The translations under genes were made by a program, and so were the position numbers. The notes beneath the pieces are model-generated. The model did no database searches. It was not told where the DNA came from and worked only from the letters and a program-made list of their open reading frames with translations. 64,000 nt of DNA, from positions 1-64,000 of the forward strand of contig JAJBVT010000098.1 in assembly GCA_020859685.1 (NCBI GenBank), written 5' to 3'. This stretch comes from Rikenellaceae bacterium. GTDB taxonomy: Bacteria > Bacteroidota > Bacteroidia > Bacteroidales > Rikenellaceae. Shown piece by piece: positions 36,952 through 45,700 of this stretch; the stretch's first letter is position 1; each line of letters begins with the position of its first letter.

Positions 36952-38346
36952 ATGAAAACAAGTAAAAAGACGAAAGAAGCGAACGAAAGGAGAGAGAGGA
37001 TTGATTGCCTCCTCCGGAAACTGTCGGACTCGATACGTACCACCAGCAGTATCGACCAGGAGCTGTTCGTCCGATACAACGTTAAGCGGGGTCTCCGTAA
37101 CGAGGACCACTCCGGCGTACTGGTGGGCTTAACTACCATCGGTGACGTGGTCGGCTACCAGCGCGTCGAGGGACAGCCTATCAGGGCCATACCGGGAAAA
37201 TTGCTTTATCGCGGGGTGGACGTGGAGGATCTGGTGCACGGCCTTTTCAGGGAAGAACGGTACGGCTTCGAGGAGACCGCTTTCCTGCTGATGTCGGGCT
37301 ACCTGCCCAACGAGGAGGAGTACGGTACCTTCTGCCAGATGCTTAACGACGAGATGCACCTTGCCCCGCAGATGAAGCTCAACATGCTCGAACTGGAGGG
37401 CCACAATATTATGAATATCCTCGCGCGGTGCGTTATGGAGTTATACATTTTCGACGACAACCCGGACGATACGTCGCATGACAATCTTATACGCCAGTCG
37501 ATAAACCTCATAGCCAAGTTCCCGACCATCATTGCCTACGCATATAACGCTTACCGCCACAACCTCAAAGGCAAGGCCCTGCATATCCACCACCCAAAAA
37601 AAGACCTCTCGCTGGCCGAGAACTTCCTCTATATGCTGAAGGGCCGCTATACCGAACTCGAGGCCCGCGTTCTGGACCTGTCACTCATACTTCATGCCGA
37701 GCACGGCGGGGGTAACAACTCCTCGTTTACTGTGCGGGTGACCAGTTCGTCGGGGACGGATACCTACTCTTCGATTGCGGCAGCCATCGGTTCGCTGAAA
37801 GGGCCGTTGCACGGGGGTGCCAACCTTGCGGTAATCGACCAGTTCCACCACCTTAAGGATGCGATTTCCGACTGGAACGACATTGCGGAAGTGGACGCCT
37901 ACCTGATGCGGATGCTCCGCAAAGAGGTTTACGACAAGAAGGGGCTTATATACGGTATCGGCCACGCCGTGTACACGATATCAGACCCTCGCGCACTATT
38001 GCTCAAGGAGATGGCCCGCAAGCTGGCCCAAGAGAAGGGACGCGAGAAGGAGTTCGCCTTCCTCGAGCTGCTCGAGGAGAGGGCAATCGAGAATTTTATG
38101 GCATTCAAAGGCAACCAGGTTAACAAACGCGTCTGCGCAAATGTCGATTTCTATTCGGGATTCGTATACGAAATGATAGGCCTGCCGAGGGAAGTATTCA
38201 CCCCCTTGTTCGCAATGAGCCGTATAACCGGCTGGTGTGCCCACCGTATCGAGGAGCTGAATTTCGAGAGCCGCCGCATTATCCGCCCGGCGTACAAAAA
38301 CGTTATAGAGAACCCGATAAAATTTACACCTATATCCGAACGGTAA
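36952..38346 (+). CDS. Citrate synthase
   Basis: Condenses oxaloacetate and acetyl-CoA to citrate. The 464 residues form an all-helical citrate synthase with the catalytic motifs LHAEHGGGNNSSFTVRVTSSSGTDTYSSIAAAIGSLKGPLHGGAN (about 247-290), GIGHAVYTISDPRA (the His-containing loop, about 340) and a late NVDFYSGFVYEMIGLP (Asp, about 394). The 60-residue N-terminal extension and inserted helices are the type I recall from Bacteroidales citrate synthases, which differ from the gltA of E. coli. 2-methylcitrate synthase activity cannot be ruled out from sequence, but the operon context with acn and icd supports citrate. Confidence 0.93.
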   Translation: MKTSKKTKEANERRERIDCLLRKLSDSIRTTSSIDQELFVRYNVKRGLRNEDHSGVLVGLTTIGDVVGYQRVEGQPIRAIPGKLLYRGVDVEDLVHGLFREERYGFEETAFLLMSGYLPNEEEYGTFCQMLNDEMHLAPQMKLNMLELEGHNIMNILARCVMELYIFDDNPDDTSHDNLIRQSINLIAKFPTIIAYAYNAYRHNLKGKALHIHHPKKDLSLAENFLYMLKGRYTELEARVLDLSLILHAEHGGGNNSSFTVRVTSSSGTDTYSSIAAAIGSLKGPLHGGANLAVIDQFHHLKDAISDWNDIAEVDAYLMRMLRKEVYDKKGLIYGIGHAVYTISDPRALLLKEMARKLAQEKGREKEFAFLELLEERAIENFMAFKGNQVNKRVCANVDFYSGFVYEMIGLPREVFTPLFAMSRITGWCAHRIEELNFESRRIIRPAYKNVIENPIKFTPISER

Positions 38347-38364
38347 GGCCATGTTTAGGATATA

Positions 38365-38400
38365 AAAAATAAACCCGCGTCAGCCCGCGGGTTTATTTTT
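38365..38400. terminator. Bidirectional terminator after citrate synthase
   Basis: A 15-bp stem (AAAAATAAACCCGCG with its complement) and a 6-base loop with A-run and T-run at its feet, between two converging genes. Confidence 0.9.
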
Positions 38401-38413
38401 ATATCCTGATGTT

Positions 38414-39085
38414 TTATTCACCGAGCATCTCCTGGTTATACCGGGACGATAGCAGGCGGATATCTTTGGCCTCGTAAACTTTTTTATCGGAGGTCGTGAG
38501 AGCGGCTTCAATCATTGCGGCTGCGACCGTACGGGCATGAATGGGACGGCGGCCCTTCATAACTCCCAATCCGTTGACAAATTTCATAAATGACAAGGCT
38601 CTCTCTTCGTTCCTGCGAACCCGCTCCCTGTCGCCGTACAGTTGGGTCGGACGAAGAATCGAAATACCCTCGAAGGGGAGCCGCAGGACCTTCTCCTCGA
38701 GTTCATCCTTTATCCGAGGGTAGAAGAATATCGAACTGTCGTCGGCCCCTGCCGTGGAGACGAGCACATAACTGCCGACACCGTTCCCGGCCGCGGCCGT
38801 GGCGAAATTTAGCTGGTAACTGTAATCCACCTCATATTGTGCAAGTTTACTGCCTGCCTGCTTGAGGGTTGTACCCAGAGTCGAGAATAACACGTCCCCC
38901 TGGACAAGTTCCCTCCATGTGGACGGATCGCCGAAATCCACCATATGTTCCACCAGTTTGCCGCCTGCCCGACCCGTACTCCTGCGGGTAAAGACCGCCA
39001 CCTCGTCGAACCGCTCGTCGGCCAATAAAAGGTCGAGCAGCTGCCTGCCGACAAGGCCGGTTCCTCCAATCACTAACACTCTCAT
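38414..39085 (-). CDS. NAD(P)-binding Rossmann protein
   Basis: A 223-residue short-chain-like protein. The Rossmann motif GGTGLVGRQLL (7-17) opens it, followed by an AVFTRRST strand that could read NADPH phosphate through its arginines, and VLVSTAGADD near residue 105. The YPRIKDELEEKV stretch gives a Tyr-x3-Lys-like arrangement. The family is close to TIP30/HTATIP2 and YbjT-type oxidoreductases. Reaction and substrate are unknown. It is a single minus-strand gene between two terminators. Confidence 0.78.
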   Translation of the reverse strand: MRVLVIGGTGLVGRQLLDLLLADERFDEVAVFTRRSTGRAGGKLVEHMVDFGDPSTWRELVQGDVLFSTLGTTLKQAGSKLAQYEVDYSYQLNFATAAAGNGVGSYVLVSTAGADDSSIFFYPRIKDELEEKVLRLPFEGISILRPTQLYGDRERVRRNEERALSFMKFVNGLGVMKGRRPIHARTVAAAMIEAALTTSDKKVYEAKDIRLLSSRYNQEMLGE

Positions 39086-39219
39086 ATCAATGTATTAATC
39101 CACAGCCCTTCCCGTAAACTACGGGAGTGGAACAGCAACAGGTAACCTGACGGCGAATTACAGGTCGTTGCATATTCCGGGCAAAGAGAGCGCAATTTAA
39201 AAAAATTTAACCTTAAAAT

Positions 39220-39253
39220 AAAATACCCTGCCTCGCAAGGGGCAGGGTATTTT
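39220..39253 (-). terminator. Terminator of the DUF3108-like gene
   Basis: A 13-bp stem (AAAATACCCTGCC at 39220-39232 with 39241-39253) with an 8-base loop, about 110 bases beyond the stop codon. It is symmetric (A- and T-rich feet). Confidence 0.82.
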
Positions 39254-39364
39254 CATGGTCCGCTTTATCTCCGGACCGTGTATTTGTATCTACTGGAAGG
39301 CCCTACACCACCGCGTCCTCCTACGGACACCCATTTCCGCACGGTACAGAGTAAGCATGGACCG

Positions 39365-40069
39365 TTATTTCGAAATGGAAGTAAGAACAGTATAATCCTG
39401 AAGGTTATGGTGAGCGTCGTAAATTTCCGACCTCACGATACCGGCGCCTGCCGAATACCATTCCATACCGTGGTAAGTTCTTTCAGCGCCGTTGTCGACC
39501 ACGTCAACCATAAAAGATATTTTGGTAGCGTCAAATTCACCGGCGGGAGTGCTTATCTTTTCGGTACCTTTGATTTCCCTGTTGTAAACGCGCACGGAAG
39601 CGATTACCTGCTTACTGTCGGCCGAACGGATTTGGAACTCGCCTCCGTCCATATCGAACTCCTGTTTCAGCATCCACGGGTCGGGAAAGAGGTTGGGATA
39701 ATCGAGGAAATCGCCGGAGAGTTCGGTAGACATACTTATGTACTGACCGATGGTGGGCGACAGGGCGTGGCTCTTCATATCGAGGTAGAAATTACCGTCG
39801 ATATACTGAGCTTCGATGGCACCCTGATTGATGGTATTACCCACGGCGTCCTGCATCAGGTAATTGATGTCGAGCTGCTGACCGTCGTAATACTCGTAAT
39901 TATTCGCGATTGTGAGGGTCAATGTTCCCTGAAGCGCATCGTTAGCGTCGTAACTCTTGCTGATTATCTGGGTCCCCTCCTTATTGGGGAAGAATTGCAA
40001 GAGGTTATCCTGTGCTTTGGCGCCGAACGCCAGTGCGGCGACACATAATGTCGTTAATAACTTTTTCAT
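39365..40069 (-). CDS. Secreted DUF3108/TapB-like protein
   Basis: A 234-residue exported protein with a signal peptide (MKKLLTTLCVAALAFGAKA). The mature part is beta-rich, with a GEFDATKISFMV strand and a late GMEWYSAGAGIVRSEIYD motif. These recall DUF3108 and the TapB family, where a similar PAGxFxxxKI...YYxxGVGxVK pattern is found, and these in turn resemble lipoprotein-binding half-barrels. No function is established. I use the second methionine (40069), which puts the lysines at the very start of the signal peptide. It lies 58 bases upstream of the ABC ATPase gene on the other side, with no shared strand clue. Confidence 0.6.
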   Translation of the reverse strand: MKKLLTTLCVAALAFGAKAQDNLLQFFPNKEGTQIISKSYDANDALQGTLTLTIANNYEYYDGQQLDINYLMQDAVGNTINQGAIEAQYIDGNFYLDMKSHALSPTIGQYISMSTELSGDFLDYPNLFPDPWMLKQEFDMDGGEFQIRSADSKQVIASVRVYNREIKGTEKISTPAGEFDATKISFMVDVVDNGAERTYHGMEWYSAGAGIVRSEIYDAHHNLQDYTVLTSISK

Positions 40070-40133
40070 AGCCAATTAAATTATATTGTTATTTCCGGCT
40101 ATAAAAAAGCAAAAACCCGACCAAAGGGGATAT

Positions 40134-41559
40134 TTACCGGCCCAGCCGTTTGACTTTATCGACCACGCGGGGTATTTCCCCGCGGTAATGTGTCACGTAG
40201 ATAAGCGTGACGGCGTATTTGCCGGAATATTCCTCAATAATTTTTTTAGCCCTTTCGCGCATTCCGGCGTCCAGACCGTGCATGGGTTCGTCAAGGATAA
40301 GCACCGGCGGCCGTTTTACGAATGTGCGGGCAAGCATTACCAGCCGCTGCTCGCCGAACGACAGCCGGACGAACTTCCGGTCGGTAAGGTGCCCGGCTCC
40401 GAACGCATCGAGCCACTCTCGTGCCGCAGCTAAATGCCCGTCCGTACCGGCGCTGTAAAGGCCCACGGTGTCGTAAAAGCCTGACAGGACCACCTCGATG
40501 GCCGTAATATCTTTTAGGTAGAAAGAATGGATATCTGAATTCAGAAATCCTATCCGCCGTTTGATGTCCCAAATGCTCTCCCCGGTGCCGCAGCGACGGT
40601 CGAACAGCGTTATACGGTTGGCGTAGGCCTGCGGGTTATCGCCGTAGAGGAGGCTGAGAAGCGTAGATTTACCGCTGCCGTTGGGACCGAGTAAGGCCCA
40701 CTTCTCCCCGCGAAGGACCTCCCAGTCCACCCCGTCCAGCACCGTCTTGTCTCCGTACTTTACCGTCACCCCGTCCAGAAGGGCGACCGTCCGGTAATCG
40801 TCCCCGGCAGGGATTAGAGGCCCGGGTATATTACCCGTTTCCCCTACCGGCGGGAATAATTCATCCCTCAAACGGTGGTCGTCCCGGAAACCTGCGGCCG
40901 GAAGTGGCGGCAAAACCTCCATACGGCGTACCGGAAGGACCATATCGACCCAGCCCGGTATTTCTCCGGGGTCGGGAATAAGCAGAATAAACTGTACCTT
41001 CCCGCCGCGGGCCAGTTCGCCGAGCATATCCGACAACTCCCCGCGCGATTCCTTGTCCAGGCCTACGAACGGGTTATCTATCACAAGGATTTCAGGGGAG
41101 GCGCAAAGCGCCCGGATTACCAGCAACTTCCGCAGTTCGCCGCTCGAAAGGGATACTATATGCTTATCGGGCGCCCCTTGCAGCGAGAAACGGTCGAAGA
41201 GATTAAGGGCAATATCGTCCGGCCCGTCGGGGAAGAGCGAACCCGCAAGGGGCTGCCCGCCCGTCGGCATTCCACCGCTGCTGGTAATACCCCTCGCGGC
41301 TGTCTATTATGGAGTAGATATCCCTGAATCCAATCATGCGGACCGCCTCGTAGGGTGTCCTATCCGTCCGTACCTCCACCCTTCCTTCCTTCAACGGGAT
41401 TCGCCGCAGGAGCAGGTCTGCAAGCATGGTCTTCCCGGCGCCGTTCGGCCCCACCACGGCCCAGTTCTCCCCTTCGGCAATCCGCCAATCCACGGGATGT
41501 GCGAACCGGAACTCAGCGAAAAGGGGTACTGCGCCGCAAATCTCCGCTTTCAACCCCAT
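40134..41559 (-). pseudogene. Tandem ABC ATPase (ModF-like), interrupted by a frameshift
   Basis: Two half-products are seen. From ATG 41559 a frame runs to a stop at 41203 and holds the first Walker A (GPNGAGKT, Lys43) and a Q-loop-like stretch up to YYQQRWN. A second frame, open from 41270 to 40134, holds the first domain's LSSGEL signature and VIDNPFVGLD Walker B, then a complete second ABC domain (GPNGSGKST, LSFGEQ, ILDEPMHGLD). Together they form one tandem ATPase like ModF/PhrA-type proteins without membrane domain. The switch needs a one-base shift between about 41205 and 41271, a G/C-rich stretch. It could be a true mutation, a sequencing error or, less likely, programmed frameshifting. 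The start overlaps the GH43 stop (TGATG). Confidence 0.75.
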
Positions 41560-42551
41560 CAGAACACGTTTACGGGAGCGTACAGTATCCGGCCGGTATC
41601 CTCGAGCGTGGGCCAGCCGTCCCCGTCCATATAGACGGGATAGATATTGAGCAGCGACTGCCCGTCGACCGAGCGGTCGTACCCGTGGTAAACGATATAG
41701 GTAACCCCGTTCTCGGTAAAGAATCCGTTATGGCCCCGGCCCGGCTGCTGGTCGTTTCCCTCCATAAACATGGTGAAGTGGTTATCGACCCAACTCAGAC
41801 CCTCCCTATTAAGATACGGCCCCGTAATATTTTCGGAGCGGCCCATCACCACATGGTAGTCGCTGTCCAACCCCGCACAGCACTTGCCGCGAGAGGCGAA
41901 GATATAGTAGTACCCGTCCGCTTTAATCAGGTAGACTCCCTCGCCGAGCGAAGTGGTAAGAACCACCGGTTCCGAAAACCCTTCCGGCATTTTCCCGGTC
42001 TGCGGGTCGACTTCCACCATACGCAGTCCTGCCCGGTACGAGCCGTAAAGGAGCCATACTCTGCCGTCGTCGTCAACGAAAATGTTGGGGTCGATACAGT
42101 TTACCCCTTCGCTGCCGTTGCGGAAATCTATCACCTTGCCGTGGTCCACCCAGCGGTAATCGGGCGACGAGCGGTCGAGAGTCACGTTGGTGGCGTACCC
42201 TATCGAACTGTCAAAGTTCATCCATGCAGACACGGAGTAGTACAAGTGGTATTTACCGTCGCGGTAATGGATATCAGGCGCCCAAAGGTGGCCGTTCTGG
42301 TCGGGAATATCGTCCCGGTGCCACGCAGGAAGCTCATCCCGGGAAAACACGCTCCCCGCATGCTCCCAATTAAGACGGTCGGTGGAGGTCTTGATATCGA
42401 TACCGTTACCTGTACAGAATACGTAATAAATACCGTTCTCCTCTATCATCACCGGGTCATGGACACGGATATTAAAAGTCTGGGCACCAAGCATACACGG
42501 TAACGACAAATAAGCGATAAGAAAAATACGGATAAGGGATTTCCGGTTCAT
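41559..42551 (-). CDS. GH43 family glycosidase (arabinanase-like)
   Basis: A 330-residue secreted five-bladed beta-propeller enzyme. A signal peptide (1-23, ending MLGAQ) precedes the propeller. The GH43 catalytic trio is visible: base Asp32 in VHDPVMI, Asp154 in NCIDPNIF and acid Glu204 in LGEGVYLI. The WAPDIHY motif (90-96) and the glycine-rich blades fit endo-alpha-1,5-arabinanases, and the late GHNGFFTENG holds a likely metal histidine. No SusC/SusD pair or other carbohydrate gene is adjacent; instead its stop codon overlaps the start of the ABC ATPase gene. It has a good promoter (TTTG, 20 bases, TATATTTG) about 50 bases upstream. Confidence 0.87.
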   Translation of the reverse strand: MNRKSLIRIFLIAYLSLPCMLGAQTFNIRVHDPVMIEENGIYYVFCTGNGIDIKTSTDRLNWEHAGSVFSRDELPAWHRDDIPDQNGHLWAPDIHYRDGKYHLYYSVSAWMNFDSSIGYATNVTLDRSSPDYRWVDHGKVIDFRNGSEGVNCIDPNIFVDDDGRVWLLYGSYRAGLRMVEVDPQTGKMPEGFSEPVVLTTSLGEGVYLIKADGYYYIFASRGKCCAGLDSDYHVVMGRSENITGPYLNREGLSWVDNHFTMFMEGNDQQPGRGHNGFFTENGVTYIVYHGYDRSVDGQSLLNIYPVYMDGDGWPTLEDTGRILYAPVNVF

Positions 42552-42602
42552 AACGGGTTATTTTTAAGTTGTTGGTTACAGGACGGTTTGGACGGCACCC
42601 AA

Positions 42603-42634
42603 CAAATATATAAATTTAACCACGTCATATCAAA
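42603..42634 (-). promoter_or_regulatory. Promoter of the GH43-ABC unit
   Basis: On the minus strand TTTG (42631-42634), 20 bases, TATATTTG (42603-42610). Start expected about 45 bases before the GH43 ATG. Confidence 0.68.
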
Positions 42635-42725
42635 TCCGCCGAGCTCCGGTCCAACCGCACATGTACCCCACCGTGGGCACCGTATTTGCATACGACGCAG
42701 GCAAACAAACCTGACGGCAACCGGC

Positions 42726-45700
42726 ATGCGGAAGAAAATATTAAAGGTCGCGCTCACGGTGATCCTCTCGGTCGCCGGGCTGTTGCTATTGGTTGCAATA
42801 CTGATTTACCTGCCCCCGGTTCAACGGTTTATCAAAGACAAGGCGCTGGCCTCTATCTCTCGGAGTACGGGTATGGCCGTGACTATCGACAACTTCCGGA
42901 TGAGGTTCCCGGCCGTTCTGCGGCTGGACAACGTAATGGTCATCGAGGCCGACGGGGACACCCTGCTGCGGAGCGCGTCGGTCGGGGCGCGTATCGCGTT
43001 GCTTCCGCTGGTGCGGAGTAATGTCCGGGCCAGCGGATTGGATTTGCAAGATACGTTTATCGACTACGCGGATTCAGCAGGCTCGGTCCGCCTGCGCGGC
43101 TCCATCCAAAGCCTTACGATACCGCATGCGCTTGTAAACCTTAAACGAACCGACGCGGATATAAGCGAACTGGATATCGATGGACTGCATGCCTCCATGA
43201 CCCTCGGGGACAGCCCGCCGGACGAATCGCCGTCCGATACCTCCCGGTGGAAAATACGACTCGGGACCGCAACCCTTACCGATATAGTATTCGATATGGA
43301 CGGCACGGGCGGCACCCTTGCCGCCGACCTGCGGCATACAACCATATCGGATGCCGCCGTGTCTCTTCCCGACCAGACAGTCACGGTGGGCAGGGTTACC
43401 CTCGATACGGCAAGGTACAGCTATTCCCCGCCCCGGCAGGTTGACCTGCCCGACGAACCGTCCACTCCTGCGGACGATGCCACAGAACCGTGGACCGTAA
43501 ACGTAGCCTCGGTCTCCCTTACCGATAATTACGCCCGTTACTACACCGCCGATACAGTCGCCCGCCGGGCCGGGTTCGATGCGGACGATATTCTGCTGGA
43601 GGGTCTCGACCTGCGGGCCGATTCGGTTTACAACCGCGGCGGGGATGTACGACTACGGCTGGCGGCACTCTCGTTCCGGGAAGGTTCCGGCCTCGAGGTG
43701 CGGGAGGGTACGGGTACTTTCGCCATGGACTCGTCCGGACTGCGGCTGGCGGATTTCAGTCTTCTTACCGCCGGGTCTTCAATCCGGGCGGAAGCCACGG
43801 CAGGCGGGGGTATTTTCACCGGGGACCCTGCCGCACCGGTAACCGTTTCGGTAAGCGCGCAGGCGGACGGTGACGAACTGATTCTCTTCGTTCCCCTCGA
43901 CGCGCAATCGGCCGCCGCCGTATCGGGGCGGACCATAACGCTGGATGCGACCGCCGACGGCACACTTTCCCGGCTGTCGGTCCGGAGTCTGGAAGCTGAT
44001 ATCCCGGGCATGCTGCAACTGACGGCCGAAGGCACACTCACCTCTCTCCAAGACCCGGCCCGGCTCGGCGGAGACCTTGATATTCGCGGACGGACTGGCG
44101 ACCTCCGCCCCATTAAAGGCATCATTACCGATACCTCCCTGCGCAACCGAATAGATATCCCTCCCGGTATGACCCTCCACGGCCGCATAGCCTTTTCCCC
44201 CGGCTCCTACATTCCCGACCTGACCATTGCAGTGGACGACGGTACCCTCCACCTTTCCGGGAACTTAAATACTGCCGCCGAGCGGTACGCCGTGAATCTC
44301 GAAACAGTTACGTTTCCGCTCTTCCGGTTTCTGCCGCGCGACTCTCTCGGGGTAGCGACCCTTACGCTCGATGCCGAGGGTTCCGGGTTCAAACCCCTTT
44401 CAGCCGATGCGGTCGCCGATATTTCACTGGTAATAGACCGGTTCGACTACTACAACTACCCGTATACGGATATAACCCTGAAAGCCCTGCTGTCGGGCGG
44501 CAGGCTGGAGGGGGACATTCATAGCGGCAGCCGGCCCTTCGCCACCGACCTGCATATAGAAGGTACGACGGGCGACTCGCTCTATGCCCGCGTCACCGGA
44601 AGGGTCGGTAATGCCGACCTCGGCGCGCTCGGCCTGTCTGATACACCCCTTGCTGTCGCCGGACTGCTCGACGCCACCGTACGGTTCTGGCCCGATACCG
44701 CCTATGCCGCGGCTCTAGTTATCGACACCGTGCGGATAAATTACGGCGACCGCACCGACCGCTTTACCCATGCAGAATTATATGCACGGGCCGGACAACA
44801 CACGGTAACAGCCCGGGCCAAATCGGGCGACCTCGACCTCGAATTTATGGCCGCTGTACCCCTCGACTCGATAGGGGCGCGGATTACAGCGGCCGGAAAC
44901 GAGTTCGGCAGGCAGTTCGCCGCCCGTTCCCTCGATATGGAGAGGCTTCAGCAGGTATTGCCACCGCTGCGGCTCGACCTTCATGCGGGTAATAATAATA
45001 TGCTTCACGGCCTGCTGCTCGACAACGGCTACGGCTTTTCGACCCTCGACGTATCGGCCTCGACGCTGGACAGCGAGCAGTTCCGGGCGTCGGTCGTGGC
45101 CAAGGGTTTTCAGACGTCGGGCCTGACGCTCGATACGCTCAACGTCTGGCTGCGCCGCAGCGACAAACGGCTCGAATACGCTGTACGCCTGCGCAACCGG
45201 CCGGGCAATATCGACCGGATGGCGCTGGTGCGGGCCCGTGGTTACATCGAGGACAACGATGCCGAACTCTCCCTTCTCCAGCGCGACCGGGCCGACAGCG
45301 TGGGTTTCCGGTTCGGCCTGAAGGCGGAACTGCTCGACACGGCCGTAACCGTTAGGATGGTACCGGACGACCTTATATTCGGGTACCGCCCGTGGACGGT
45401 TAACACCGACAACTACGTCACCTACGATTTCGACCGGGAACTCTATGCCGACCTCCGCCTCGACGGCGACGGCGAGCATGTTTACATAACCTCAGCCGAA
45501 CTGGACGGAATACCGAGAGGGGCGGTACGGCTCGATATGGGAGGGGTGGATATCGCCGCAACCCTCGGGTTGTTCCCCTCCCCGCCCCCGGCAGGCGGCA
45601 CCCTCTCTACCGACATGCGGTTCGGCATGGCAGGTCCGCTGATGGCCGTGGAAGGAGAGATAAAAGTCGATTCCGCTACATGGGACGGCCGCAAGATAGG

